Shown here: positions 24,600 through 34,703 of the stretch, piece after piece | Position numbering within the stretch: position 1 is the first letter of the stretch | Layout: the number at the start of each line of letters is the position of its first letter | From: Bacteroidota bacterium | GTDB lineage: Bacteria > Bacteroidota > Bacteroidia > B-17B0 > Aurantibacillaceae | Assembly: GCA_016185125.1 (NCBI GenBank) | Contig: JACPOC010000021.1 | Location: 62,001-126,000 of the forward strand | Reading direction: 5' to 3' | DNA: 64,000 nt | The notes under the pieces: generated by a model | Database searches by the model: none | Seen by the model: the letters and a program-made list of their open reading frames with translations, nothing else | Told to the model about the DNA's origin: nothing | Position numbers and translations under genes: made by a program

Positions 24600-27500
24600 A
24601 TGGACTTTAAACAGTTTAAACCCAGTAGCTGGGCTATCGATAATAAAACTGCCGTATACATCGGCATGATTATTATTACCTTAATGGGCATAAGTGCTTA
24701 TAAAAATTTGCCAAAAGAAAGTTTTCCGGATATTGTGGTGCCTAAGTTTTATATCAGCACTGTTTACGCCGGAAATTCACCAAGCAACATTGAGAATACC
24801 GTTACCAAACCGTTAGAGAAAAAATTAAAATCAATTCCGGGAGTAAAAAAATTAACGAGTAATTCCATGCAGGATGTATCGTTAATAACTGTGGAATTTA
24901 ACACCAGTGTAAGCATTGATAAAGCGCGCCAGCAAATAAAAGATAAGGTAGATGAAGCAAAATCAGACTTGCCTGCCTCCCTTACCCGCCAGCCTTTTGT
25001 AAAAGAACTCGCTTTTTCTGAATTACCCATTATGTATGTAAATATTGCCGGCGATATGGAACTGAGCAAACTAAAAAAATATGCAGACGCTCTTAAAGAT
25101 AGAATTGAAGGCCTAAAAGAAATTACAGAAGTGAAAATGGTGGGTGCGCCCGACCGTGAAATTCAGGTAAATCTGGATATGTATAAAATGCAGTCTCTTC
25201 AATTAGGCATGGGCGATCTTGAAAGAGCCATTGGCAGCGAGAATGTAACTATCAGCGGCGGACAAATTCCTATGGGCGGAACCAAAAGAACATTGAGTGT
25301 AAAAAATGAATTCAAATCCATTGAAGAATTAAAAAATCTGGTGATCTCCTCACAATCCGGCGCTCGCCTTTATTTAAAAGATTTTGCACAGGTAATAGAT
25401 ACTGCACGCGAATCGGAAAGTTACGCACGTTTAAGCGGCAAAAATGTAATTACTTTAAATATTATTAAGCGTGCCGGCGAAAACCTTATTTCGGCTTCAG
25501 ATAAAATTAAAGTTACAATAGACGAGTTGAAAAAAACTGAATTTCCTCCCGGTATTGATATTAAAATTACTGCCGATCAATCTGATAAAACAAAAATAAC
25601 GTTGCACGATCTTATCAATACAATTATTATTGGTTTCATTTTAGTAACACTTATTCTCATGTTTTTTATGGGAGTAACCAATGCTTTATTTGTCGCGCTC
25701 TCTGTTCCTCTTTCCATGTTTATTGCTTTTATGTTCATGCCGAGCATTGGCTTTACCATGAACATGATTGTTCTCTTTGCCTTTCTTCTTGCTTTAGGAA
25801 TTGTGGTTGATGACGCCATTGTGGTAATTGAAAACACACATCGGTTATTTGACAACGGTAAAAAAGATATAAAAGTAGCAGCTAAAATGGCCGCCGGCGA
25901 AGTGTTTCTTCCTGTATTAAGCGGCACCGTTACCACGCTCGCGCCTTTTATTCCTCTGGCATTTTGGCCCGGTATGATAGGTAAATTCATGTTCTACCTT
26001 CCCATTACTTTAATCATTACTTTATTAGCTTCTTTATTTGTTGCCTATATAATTAACCCTGTTTTTGCTGTTGATTTTATGAAACCTCATCATGAAGAAG
26101 CAAAAGAATACGGACGGATTACACGTAAAGGATGGTTGCGAGTAGTAGTGTATGCATTAGGGGCAGTTTGTTGTTATGCGGCCGGAAGTATTGCAATTGG
26201 CAACCTCATGATTTTCTTCGCCTTGTTTATGATTATCCACCGTTTGTTCCTTTACAAAGTAATTGAAAGATTTCAAACAAGAACCTGGCCCGCATTTCAA
26301 AGAGGTTACACGCGCGTTTTAATCTGGAGCTTAAAGAGTCCCTATAAATTATTATTTATAACGCTTGGGCTCTTTATCTTTTCAATTTTTTTAATGAAAG
26401 TGCGTTCGCCCAATGTTGTGTTTTTCCCGCAGGGCGATCCTAATAACGCTTTTGTGTATGTGAAACTTCCTGAAGGCACCGATCCCTCCAAAACAAACGA
26501 AGTAATGAAACTGGTGGAGAAAAAAGTGAATGCGGTTATCGGTGAAAATAATCCGATAGTGTCTTCTATCATTACCAACGTAACCATTGGTGTAACAGAT
26601 CCGCAGGATGAAGATCAAAGTTCTTACCCTAACCGCGGAAAAATTGCTATCAACTTTGTACAATTCAGCGAACGCAATGGTATCAGTACAATGACTTATC
26701 TCAAACAACTTCAATCTTTAAACTGGAATATTCCCGGTGCTGAAATAACCGCTAACAAAGAACAGGCCGGCCCTCCGGTGGGCAAACCCATAAACATTGA
26801 AATAAAGGGAGATAAATTTGAGGAACTTGTTGAAAACGCTCGTAACCTTAAACGCTTTTTAGAAGCTTCGGAAGTGCCGGGCGTGGCCGAATTAAAAACA
26901 GATTTTGTTTCTAATAAACCTGAAATTGTTTTTGATATAGACAGAGAGCGCGCTAATCGCGAAGGTGTTTCATCTGTTCAATTAGCTATGGAAATTAGAA
27001 AAGCAGTTTTTGGAATTGATAACCCAAGTAAATTCAGAGATGCAAATGATGAATACCCGATTCAATTACGTTATAATTATGATCAGCGTACTAATGTAGA
27101 GCAACTCAAAAATATTAAAATAACTTTTCGCGATATGAACATGGGTGGGCAATTACGTTCCGTTCCTTTATCCGCCTTTTGCGATATCCGTTATGAAAAT
27201 ACTTATGGCGGAATTAAACGTAAACAAAATAAACGTGTAATCACTTTATCATCGGATGTTCTGGAAGGCTTTAATGCCAACAAAGTAGTGGCGCAATTAC
27301 AGGAAGTTGCTAAAGAATATAAACCAAGCGGCTCAACAGAAGTTAAGTTTACCGGTCAGCAGGAAGAACAAGCGGAAACCGGCGCTTTTTTAGGAAGTGC
27401 TTTGCAAACTTCCATTGGCATAATATTGCTTGTTCTTGTCATTCAATTTAACTCCATAGGCAAGCCAGTTATAATTTTGTCGGAGATTGTTCTTAGTGTA

Positions 27501-28061
27501 ATTGGTGTGCTATTAGGAACAGCAATTTTTAAAATGGATATGAGTATTGTAATGACAGGCATTGGTATTGTAGCTTTGGCCGGAATTGTCGTCAGAAACG
27601 GAATTTTGTTAGTAGAATTTGCAGAAGAGGCAAGGCTCAAAGGCGTTAGTTTGTATGAAGCCACCGTAGATGCCGGAAGAACTCGTATGACACCTGTTAT
27701 TTTAACTGCCTTTGCAGCGATTCTGGGATTAATCCCTTTGGCCGTTGGTTTAAATATTGATTTCGAGGGCTTGTTGGCTCATGGCGCACCGCATATTCAT
27801 TTTGGCGGAGATAATGTTGTGTTTTGGGGCCCTTTAAGCTGGACAATGATATTTGGTTTAGGATTTGCCACTGTGTTAACCTTGCTTTTAGTTCCGGCTA
27901 TGTATTTAATTGCCGAACGTTTAAAACGAAAGGCAGAAGTTATTTTAGAGCATTATGATCTTCCAAAAGTAACCATGTATATTCCGTTTTTTGTGTTGAT
28001 TTGCCGCGGAGTTTTGGCACTTCAAAGAAAAAAATTGGATTTCGGTAATCTCGATCGTTGA
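24600..28061 (+). CDS. RND family efflux pump, inner-membrane permease
   Basis: A 1153-residue proton-driven transporter. It shows FPDIVVPKFYISTVYAGNSP near the first membrane helix, the TM4 proton-relay motif GIVVDDAIVVIENTHR, GVTTLAPF-like GTVTTLAPFIPLAF, and GIVVRNGILLVEF in the second half. The pattern fits the HAE-type drug pumps rather than heavy-metal CusA types. It is about 100 residues longer than usual: an extra hydrophobic hairpin (RVVVYALGAVCCYAAGSIAI and a second helix) lies between TM6 and TM7, and one more hydrophobic helix (VTMYIPFFVLICRGVLAL) follows TM12. It is the last gene of the tetR operon. Confidence 0.95.
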   Translation: MDFKQFKPSSWAIDNKTAVYIGMIIITLMGISAYKNLPKESFPDIVVPKFYISTVYAGNSPSNIENTVTKPLEKKLKSIPGVKKLTSNSMQDVSLITVEFNTSVSIDKARQQIKDKVDEAKSDLPASLTRQPFVKELAFSELPIMYVNIAGDMELSKLKKYADALKDRIEGLKEITEVKMVGAPDREIQVNLDMYKMQSLQLGMGDLERAIGSENVTISGGQIPMGGTKRTLSVKNEFKSIEELKNLVISSQSGARLYLKDFAQVIDTARESESYARLSGKNVITLNIIKRAGENLISASDKIKVTIDELKKTEFPPGIDIKITADQSDKTKITLHDLINTIIIGFILVTLILMFFMGVTNALFVALSVPLSMFIAFMFMPSIGFTMNMIVLFAFLLALGIVVDDAIVVIENTHRLFDNGKKDIKVAAKMAAGEVFLPVLSGTVTTLAPFIPLAFWPGMIGKFMFYLPITLIITLLASLFVAYIINPVFAVDFMKPHHEEAKEYGRITRKGWLRVVVYALGAVCCYAAGSIAIGNLMIFFALFMIIHRLFLYKVIERFQTRTWPAFQRGYTRVLIWSLKSPYKLLFITLGLFIFSIFLMKVRSPNVVFFPQGDPNNAFVYVKLPEGTDPSKTNEVMKLVEKKVNAVIGENNPIVSSIITNVTIGVTDPQDEDQSSYPNRGKIAINFVQFSERNGISTMTYLKQLQSLNWNIPGAEITANKEQAGPPVGKPINIEIKGDKFEELVENARNLKRFLEASEVPGVAELKTDFVSNKPEIVFDIDRERANREGVSSVQLAMEIRKAVFGIDNPSKFRDANDEYPIQLRYNYDQRTNVEQLKNIKITFRDMNMGGQLRSVPLSAFCDIRYENTYGGIKRKQNKRVITLSSDVLEGFNANKVVAQLQEVAKEYKPSGSTEVKFTGQQEEQAETGAFLGSALQTSIGIILLVLVIQFNSIGKPVIILSEIVLSVIGVLLGTAIFKMDMSIVMTGIGIVALAGIVVRNGILLVEFAEEARLKGVSLYEATVDAGRTRMTPVILTAFAAILGLIPLAVGLNIDFEGLLAHGAPHIHFGGDNVVFWGPLSWTMIFGLGFATVLTLLLVPAMYLIAERLKRKAEVILEHYDLPKVTMYIPFFVLICRGVLALQRKKLDFGNLDR

Positions 28062-28111
28062 TTCAAAAAATTATATAACTTGGGGTGTTTTATACCCAAA
28101 GTGGCTATTAA

Positions 28112-28130
28112 ATTAGCTTTTTGAGCTAAT
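28112..28130. repeat. Hairpin in the gap after the RND operon
   Basis: Perfect stem ATTAGCT / AGCTAAT with a five-base loop. No T run follows, so it is a weak terminator candidate or a regulatory site for the CotH gene that starts at 28215. The rest of the 153-base gap shows nothing else. Confidence 0.35.
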
Positions 28131-28214
28131 AATTTGCTGTGCATAATTTTTGTATTAAACTAATAACCATCTTACCACCACGTAAGAGTTGTTTTACTAA
28201 CCATAAATAATTAA

Positions 28215-30281
28215 TTGATGAAAAAAATATTTATTTTTTTATTAGCGAGCGTTTATATTAACTCCCAGAGCCAAACATTTACCGGCGCCGGTGGAAGTGT
28301 TTTAAATAATGGTGGGCAAGAAACCCCTTTTAATATTGCCGTTTCGGGCTTATCACCAACATTAATTGATAGTGTGTTTGGCATTGAAGAAGTTTTTATA
28401 AATCTTATTCATCCTGCAGTGGAAGAAGTACAAATTTATCTAAAATCCCCATCAGGTATAATTGTAGATTTAAGCGGAGTATTAAGTTGCAGCGGTACTA
28501 ACTTTGCGAACACTACTTTTAATAATAGTGCCCCGTTATCCATTACAACCGGTTCGGCTCCCTACAACGGTATTTATAGTCCGGTTGGCAATTTAGGCCG
28601 TTTTAACACGCAAAAAGCAGGAAATGGCAATTGGACTCTTTATATAAAAGATTTTATTTCAGGTCCTAATACAGGGTCGCTCACTAGTTGGAGCATCAAA
28701 TTTTCAAACGCTCCGGCCAAACCCGTAGTATTAAATTCATCAAATCTGCCATTAGTTTTTTTAACCACCAGTAATAATCAGGATTTAACTTCAACTTCTA
28801 TACTTTCAGATTTTGGAATTATTAATAATAATGGAGGGCGCAATTATATAACTGATCCTAAAAACGATTTTAGCGGGAAAGCAATGTGCCACTTACGCGG
28901 AAGCAGTTCAAAAAGATATGAAAAAAAGAACATTAAAGTTGAATTAACAGATGCCAGCGGTGCGGTAGAAACCCCGGCCTCATTACTGGGCATGCCTATT
29001 GAGAGTGATTGGGTTTTAACTCCCGGATACAGCGATAAAACCTTAATGCGCAACGCCTTAACCCAATATTTATATACTTCCATGGGACATTATAGCCCGC
29101 GATATCGTTTGGTAGAACTTTTTATTAACGGTGAATACTTTGGGGTTTATACACTAATGGAACAAATTAAACGCGACAAAAACAGAGTGGATATCGCAAA
29201 ATTAACTGCAGCCGATAACTCATTCCCCTATATTACCGGGGGATATATTATTCAAATAGATAGAACCGATAATCCGGGATGGTACAGCCTTAATCCCGGA
29301 TTATCAGCTACCAACGCTAAATTTTATTACCAATATAACTATCCCAATGAAAGTGAAATTACTGTTCAACAAAAGAATTACATTAAAAGTGTAACAGATA
29401 GTTTTGAAACTGTCATGCAATCTTCCAACTTTGCGGATCCTGTTACCGGATATAAAAAATTTATTGAGGATAATTCCTTTATCGACTTTTTTATTATTAA
29501 TGAGATTAGCAAAAATCCTGACGCTTATCGTTTAAGTACTTACCTCTATAAGGATAATATTATGGATGGCGGCAAAATGCACATTGGTCCCGTTTGGGAT
29601 TACGATATTTCCTGGCACAACTCTAATTATGGCAATTCGTTTAACGAATCGGCTTGGCAGTTTGATATTCCTAATGATGATTCTCCCATTCCAACCTGGT
29701 GGACTAAGTTGATGACGGATGCAAATTTTAAAAACAAACTGTATTGCCGCTATCATACCTTACGCTTAGGTATTTTAAGTAACGCACAGATAAATCAGTT
29801 CATTGATCAAACAGCAACGCTTTTAAGTGAATCTCAAAGCAGAAATTTCAAGCAATTTCCTATTATGGGTGCCTATATATTTCCTAATCCGCAAATACAG
29901 TCCGGGGCAACATACAGTGGCGAGGTAGATGATCTTAAACAATGGGTAGCTAAGCGCGGCGCTTGGTTAGACGCCAATATCCCCGGTTTTTGCAGTAACG
30001 TTGGAGTTAATGAAATTACTAAGGGACAGAACAATGTTGAGGTGTTTCCAAATCCTTTTTCTAATTCATGTACTATTATGCTTAATAGGGAAAGCCCCTC
30101 AGAAGTTAGTATTGAGGTAATTGATATAACCGGACAAACAGTTATTTCGGTTAAAAGTGAGGAAAAAATAAAAGGAATTTTTACACAAGAAATATCAACC
30201 GAAAAACTGAGCGCGGGAGTGTATTTTGTAAAAGTGAACACTAATAACAATTCCGCTTATAAAAAGATAATTAAACTTTAA
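28215..30281 (+). CDS. Secreted CotH-kinase-domain protein with P-domain and T9SS kind-A signal
   Basis: A 688-residue secreted protein. After a signal peptide (1-19) comes a proprotein-convertase P-like domain (about 25-155; HPAVEEVQIYLKSPSG, NGNWTLYIKD, SWSIKFS). Residues about 210-520 are a CotH-type atypical protein kinase (LRGSSSKRYEKKN, GEYFGVYTLMEQIKRD, GPVWDYDISW with the DxD-like metal site). Residues about 610-688 are a T9SS kind-A sorting domain (VEVFPNPFSN, GVYFVKV, YKKIIKL). It should be exported across the outer membrane and attached or released. The kinase target is unknown; a calcium-binding P-domain may hold it on a surface partner. Confidence 0.88.
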   Translation: MMKKIFIFLLASVYINSQSQTFTGAGGSVLNNGGQETPFNIAVSGLSPTLIDSVFGIEEVFINLIHPAVEEVQIYLKSPSGIIVDLSGVLSCSGTNFANTTFNNSAPLSITTGSAPYNGIYSPVGNLGRFNTQKAGNGNWTLYIKDFISGPNTGSLTSWSIKFSNAPAKPVVLNSSNLPLVFLTTSNNQDLTSTSILSDFGIINNNGGRNYITDPKNDFSGKAMCHLRGSSSKRYEKKNIKVELTDASGAVETPASLLGMPIESDWVLTPGYSDKTLMRNALTQYLYTSMGHYSPRYRLVELFINGEYFGVYTLMEQIKRDKNRVDIAKLTAADNSFPYITGGYIIQIDRTDNPGWYSLNPGLSATNAKFYYQYNYPNESEITVQQKNYIKSVTDSFETVMQSSNFADPVTGYKKFIEDNSFIDFFIINEISKNPDAYRLSTYLYKDNIMDGGKMHIGPVWDYDISWHNSNYGNSFNESAWQFDIPNDDSPIPTWWTKLMTDANFKNKLYCRYHTLRLGILSNAQINQFIDQTATLLSESQSRNFKQFPIMGAYIFPNPQIQSGATYSGEVDDLKQWVAKRGAWLDANIPGFCSNVGVNEITKGQNNVEVFPNPFSNSCTIMLNRESPSEVSIEVIDITGQTVISVKSEEKIKGIFTQEISTEKLSAGVYFVKVNTNNNSAYKKIIKL

Positions 30282-30302
30282 TAGCTAAACTTTTATAAAA
30301 GA

Positions 30303-30335
30303 AAAAAAGACCGGAAAATTAACTCCGGTCTTTTT
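30303..30335. terminator. Bidirectional terminator
   Basis: AAAAAGACCGGA / TCCGGTCTTTTT with an eight-base loop, placed between the converging CotH and helicase genes. A and T runs on both sides let it work in both directions. Confidence 0.85.
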
Positions 30336-30348
30336 GTATTATGTGTAG

Positions 30349-32208
30349 TTAAAACCTGCTTTTACCAAAGCTTTTCTTCTTTGCGACCTCATCTTTGCCA
30401 AACGATCTTTCTTTAGAACCGAAAGACTTTTCTTTGTTAAAGGTTGGTTTATCGGAGCTGCTTGTGCGCGGACGTTTAAATCCGCCTTCACGCTTTCCTT
30501 CGCCACCGCGATATCCGCCGCCACTGCTGCTGCCGCCTTTGTAACTGCTTCCGCCGCCACTATAACTACTGCCGCTGCGTTTGCCTTCGTTGCTTCCGCC
30601 GCCCTCGCCCATTCTGCGTTTACTAACTTCTAATGAAACTTTACGGTTATTAAAATCAACATCTGCTGAATTAATTGCTAAAAAAGTATCCACTAATTTA
30701 CTTTCTGTTTCAAAGAAAGAAAAACTGTTTTTAATATCAAGGTTAAAAATCATTCGGGGCTGAACTTTTGCAGTATCCGCCAAAAAGTCTTTTAAACTGC
30801 TGCGGTTAAAACCGTCCATAATTCCCATATTTATAAAGAAACGGGTACTGCGGCTGTTTCCAAACGCTCCATCCACACTTCCCTTTACCATGTTAAGATC
30901 CGGAGCATCCTGATAATATTCATGAAAACGGTTAAACTCTTCGCTTATAAAACGCTTTATCAATTCTTCTTTGCTAAGGTCTTTTAGCTCTTCGTAAATA
31001 GCAGGTAAATAGCTTTCAATTTCAGTGTCCTTCACCTCAACATCGTGTAATTTATGAACCAAATTAAACAATTGTTTTTCGCAAACGTCAACACCGTTAG
31101 GCACATCTTTTTTCTCAAACTTCTTTTTAATGATGCGCTCAATATCTTTTATTTTACCACTGTCTTTTGGAGTAATAATAGCTATTGCAATTCCAGATTT
31201 TCCTGCACGGGCCGTACGACCGGTTCTGTGCGTGTAATTTTCAACATCTTCGGGTAAATTATAATTTATAACGTGCGTTACATCGTTCACGTCTAATCCG
31301 CGAGCCGCTACATCGGTAGCAACCAACATTTGCAACGAACGGCTGCGGAAACGTTTCATTACAAAATCACGTTGAGATTGCGAAAGATCTCCGTGTAAAG
31401 CATCGGCGCTGTAACCATCTTTTATCAATTGATCCGCTACTTCCTGAGTTTCAGCTTTAGTTCTGCAAAATACAATTCCAAATATTTCAGGATAATAATC
31501 CGCTACACGCTTTAAAGCTAAATAACGATCGCGTGATTGAACCTGATAATAAATATGCTCCAGATTATCGGCACCTTCATTTTTCTTACCCGTGCTTATT
31601 TCGGTTGGCGTGGTCATGTAAGTACGCGCAATACGCTCAACTTCCTTGGGCATGGTAGCACTAAATAACCAGGTATTTTTTTCTTTTGGAGTTTCTTTAA
31701 GAATAATATCCAGATCATCTTTAAAGCCCATGTTCAGCATCTCATCCGCCTCATCAAGAATAACTATTTTAACGGTAGCTAAACTAATTGCACGGCGCTC
31801 AATCATGTCTATCAAACGGCCCGGAGTGGCAACAACTACCTGAACACCGCGTTTAATATCTTTTATCTGGCCATCAATTCGGGCACCGCCATATATTGCA
31901 GTTACACCAAATCCCTTAATAAATTTTCCGTAGTTTTTAATATCGTTGGTAATCTGAACACATAACTCGCGTGTTGGTGCAAGAATCAATGATTGAACGG
32001 TTCTGTTATCACAATCAATCATGTTAAGCATTGGCAAACCAAATGCTGCAGTTTTTCCGGTACCTGTTTGCGCAAGGGCAACTAAGTCGGTTTTTTTGCT
32101 TGATAATAATGGAATGGTTTGTTGCTGAATTGGAGTTGCAGAAGTGAACCCAAGTTCGGATACAGCCTTTAAGAGGTCGCTGTTAAGACCTAATTCTTCA
32201 AAAGTCAT
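30349..32208 (-). CDS. DEAD-box ATP-dependent RNA helicase (DeaD/CsdA-like)
   Basis: A 619-residue RNA helicase. Core motifs in order are the Q motif (TSATPIQQQTIPLL), AQTGTGKTAAFGLP, PTRELCVQ, DEAD, SAT, VATDVAARGLD and HRTGRTARAG. A DbpA-type RNA-binding domain follows at about 480-555, then a Gly/Ser/Arg-rich disordered tail (about 560-600) and a basic end with repeated KSFG. It remodels structured RNA in ribosome assembly, mRNA decay and cold adaptation. A TATATTTG -7 box lies at 32307-32314 on this strand, giving a leader of nearly 100 bases, as often seen for cold-induced helicases. Confidence 0.95.
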   Translation of the reverse strand: MTFEELGLNSDLLKAVSELGFTSATPIQQQTIPLLSSKKTDLVALAQTGTGKTAAFGLPMLNMIDCDNRTVQSLILAPTRELCVQITNDIKNYGKFIKGFGVTAIYGGARIDGQIKDIKRGVQVVVATPGRLIDMIERRAISLATVKIVILDEADEMLNMGFKDDLDIILKETPKEKNTWLFSATMPKEVERIARTYMTTPTEISTGKKNEGADNLEHIYYQVQSRDRYLALKRVADYYPEIFGIVFCRTKAETQEVADQLIKDGYSADALHGDLSQSQRDFVMKRFRSRSLQMLVATDVAARGLDVNDVTHVINYNLPEDVENYTHRTGRTARAGKSGIAIAIITPKDSGKIKDIERIIKKKFEKKDVPNGVDVCEKQLFNLVHKLHDVEVKDTEIESYLPAIYEELKDLSKEELIKRFISEEFNRFHEYYQDAPDLNMVKGSVDGAFGNSRSTRFFINMGIMDGFNRSSLKDFLADTAKVQPRMIFNLDIKNSFSFFETESKLVDTFLAINSADVDFNNRKVSLEVSKRRMGEGGGSNEGKRSGSSYSGGGSSYKGGSSSGGGYRGGEGKREGGFKRPRTSSSDKPTFNKEKSFGSKERSFGKDEVAKKKSFGKSRF

Positions 32209-32306
32209 TTTTTAATTTTTAAGTTAATACATTAAAGCTAAGAAATACCTGCTTTAATGCTTTCATGCCGACAAAAATAGGCGAGGTAATTTTTACTTAT
32301 CGGGTG

Positions 32307-32314
32307 CAAATATA
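32307..32314 (-). promoter_or_regulatory. -7 box of the helicase gene
   Basis: TATATTTG on the minus strand, about 99 bases before the start codon. No good TTG lies at -33, so only half of the promoter is convincing. Confidence 0.4.
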
Positions 32315-32394
32315 CGATTATTTCTTTTAATTAATTGTTTTTAAACATTTTATAACATATCCACTTCATTATTTTCCTATTTTTGTAGCGATTT

Positions 32395-33483
32395 ATGCAA
32401 AATCATTATGCGATAATAATGGCCGGAGGCGTTGGTACAAGGTTCTGGCCAATGAGTACAACCAAACATCCAAAACAGTTTTTAGATATTCTTGGCAGTG
32501 GACGAACCTTATTACAACAAACTTACGACAGACTATTAAAAGTTTGTCCGTTAGAAAACATTTATGTAGTAACCAGTCAGGCCTACTCAAAATTAGTGGA
32601 AACACAACTGCCCGATTTGCCTTTTAAAAATATTTTGTGCGAACCTGCGCGTAAAAACACTGCGCCTTGCATTGCCTACGCATCGTATAAAATACATAAG
32701 CTAAACCCTAAAGCCATAACGGTTGTTGCCCCCAGCGATCATCTGATAAAAAAAGAAGATACGTTTGTAAAAGCCATTAACTCTTGTTTTGAAAAGGCCG
32801 AGCAGGGGGATAATTTGATTACGTTAGGAATAAAGCCAAACAGACCCGATACAGGTTATGGTTACATTCAGTTTATAGATAAGCCTGCGGATGAAAAGGA
32901 TAAACGCATTTTTAAAGTGAAAACCTTTACCGAAAAACCCGATCATGAAATGGCTCAATTCTTTATGAAAAGCGGCGATTTTTTATGGAACTCAGGCATT
33001 TTTGTTTGGAAAACTGCCAGCATTCTAAGAGCTCTTGAAACTCACGATCCTGAATTGGCGTATGTTTTTAAAGAAGGTTGGGACGAATATAATACCTCCA
33101 AAGAACAAGAATTTATAAATAAAGCCTATAACATTTGTAAGAATATTTCAATTGATTACAGCGTAATGGAAAAAGCTGAAAACGTGTTCGTGCGTTCAAG
33201 CATTATAGGATGGAGCGATTTGGGCACCTGGGGCAGCCTTTATACGCATTTAAAAAAAGATAAAAAACACAATGCTTCGGTAGGCAAAAATATAATGCTT
33301 TACGATTCTAAAAATTGCATTATTCAGGTACCTAACGATAAATTAGTGGTATTACAGGGTTTGGAAGATTATATTGTTGTAGAAAGTGAAGGAGTTTTAA
33401 TGATCTGTAAAAAACAGGATGAACAAATGATTCGCAATTTTGTTAACGACGTTAAAGTTAACAAAGGTGAAAAATTTGTTTAA
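32395..33483 (+). CDS. manC: Mannose-1-phosphate guanylyltransferase
   Basis: A 362-residue nucleotidyltransferase that makes GDP-mannose from mannose 1-phosphate and GTP for glycan synthesis. The N-terminal AIIMAGGVGTRFWPMS with HPKQFL is the family signature, followed by EPARKNTAPC, VAPSDH, FTEKPD and WNSGIF. It lacks the phosphomannose isomerase domain of long AlgA-type proteins, so it is a one-function form. A TATTTTTG -7-like box at 32378-32385 lies 9 bases before the ATG, which suggests a very short leader. Position gives no operon partner. Confidence 0.95.
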   Translation: MQNHYAIIMAGGVGTRFWPMSTTKHPKQFLDILGSGRTLLQQTYDRLLKVCPLENIYVVTSQAYSKLVETQLPDLPFKNILCEPARKNTAPCIAYASYKIHKLNPKAITVVAPSDHLIKKEDTFVKAINSCFEKAEQGDNLITLGIKPNRPDTGYGYIQFIDKPADEKDKRIFKVKTFTEKPDHEMAQFFMKSGDFLWNSGIFVWKTASILRALETHDPELAYVFKEGWDEYNTSKEQEFINKAYNICKNISIDYSVMEKAENVFVRSSIIGWSDLGTWGSLYTHLKKDKKHNASVGKNIMLYDSKNCIIQVPNDKLVVLQGLEDYIVVESEGVLMICKKQDEQMIRNFVNDVKVNKGEKFV

Positions 33484-33560
33484 GTTTTAACATCCCTTAA
33501 CTAAGCGGTTATTTTTTGGCATGGCACTTGTAAAAGATAATTAACATTAACTCTTATAAA

Positions 33561-34703
33561 ATGAAAAAAGCATTACTTTTTGTTTCGCTGATACTTTCAG
33601 GATTATACAGCGGCGCGCAAAATAATTATAACCTCGTTATTTTTTCGGAAGATGGTGAAGGTTTTTACGCGTATGTAAATGGTATACGCCAAAACGATAA
33701 GCCTGAAACTAATATTAAAGTAATTGACTTAAATGCGCAGGCTTTAAGCTTACGCATTCAGTTCGAAAATAAATCATTACCTATATTAAAGCAAAACATG
33801 ATGCCTGAAATGGGCTATGAGCATACTCTTAAAATCAAAAAAAACACCAAGCTTGCAATGAAATTACAATACTTTGGTAAAGTTGAACTGGTAAACGCGC
33901 CACGCACCAACGCGCCAACAGTTCAGTATCACACGGCCGAAAATCCTTTAACCAATGCCGGCCAAGAAGTTATAGATGAGAACGCCACTATTTCAACAGG
34001 CACTTCGTCTACAGCCTCACCATCGGTAAACATTACTGTGAATGTTGAAGAAAGCGGAAACACAATAGTTACAAGCACTTCTGCAGCACCCACTAACGTA
34101 GTGGTTACCACCGCTACTGTAACTCCTAAAAAAAATCCGTCAAAAACTACTAAAAAACCCAATCCCACCGCTACAGATAATATAACTTTGGCAAATCCCG
34201 CTTCCATCGCCGTCAATCCTGTTTCGCCTAAAAATCCAAAAAAAGCAAATTTAGCTGAAACAACAAACACTTTAACCTCCGCCTCATCAACCATCATTAC
34301 TACTACTACCATAACAAATTCCTCCTTTTCATCACCAAACGCGCCGGGAAAACCGGGCTCAGATGCAAGCATTCAACCGGTAATTATACCCGCTCCGGCT
34401 AACACCTCGTGTAACGCTCCTATGGCTGAAGATTCCTTCGAAAAGCTTCGTTCCAGAATTGATGATACTCCTTTTTCTTCCGCAAAACTTAGCACTGCGA
34501 AACTTGCAGTAAAAAACGCCTGCATGACCTCTCAACAGATAAAAGGGATTTGCTCTTTACTTGGCATGGATGATGATAAATTAGACTATGCTAAATTCGC
34601 GTATTCTTATTGCTATGATAAGGCTAACTTTTATCAAGTAAGTGAAGCATTTTCCTTTAGCGGAACAACCGATAAATTAAATAAGTTTTTGCTGGAAAAA
34701 TAA
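33561..34703 (+). CDS. Secreted DUF4476 protein with Thr/Pro/Asn-rich linker
   Basis: A 380-residue exported protein. It has a signal peptide (1-19), an N-terminal beta-rich domain (about 20-115), a long low-complexity linker rich in Thr, Ser, Pro, Lys and Asn (about 120-285), and a C-terminal helical domain (about 290-380; EDSFEKLRSRIDDTPFSSAK, ICSLLGMDDDKLDYAKFAY) that matches DUF4476. The function is unknown. The linker suggests that the two ends act at a distance, for example across the periplasm. It follows manC by 77 bases. Confidence 0.85.
   Translation: MKKALLFVSLILSGLYSGAQNNYNLVIFSEDGEGFYAYVNGIRQNDKPETNIKVIDLNAQALSLRIQFENKSLPILKQNMMPEMGYEHTLKIKKNTKLAMKLQYFGKVELVNAPRTNAPTVQYHTAENPLTNAGQEVIDENATISTGTSSTASPSVNITVNVEESGNTIVTSTSAAPTNVVVTTATVTPKKNPSKTTKKPNPTATDNITLANPASIAVNPVSPKNPKKANLAETTNTLTSASSTIITTTTITNSSFSSPNAPGKPGSDASIQPVIIPAPANTSCNAPMAEDSFEKLRSRIDDTPFSSAKLSTAKLAVKNACMTSQQIKGICSLLGMDDDKLDYAKFAYSYCYDKANFYQVSEAFSFSGTTDKLNKFLLEK

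Noticed and set aside
30339-30560. Ala/Lys-rich open frame overlapping the helicase end
   Set aside because: It is another frame of the Gly/Arg-rich helicase tail and overlaps the terminator.
33929-34372. 147-residue open frame on the minus strand, rich in Val and Ala
   Set aside because: It is the mirror of the Thr/Ser/Pro linker of the DUF4476 gene; low-complexity linkers often leave the other strand open.
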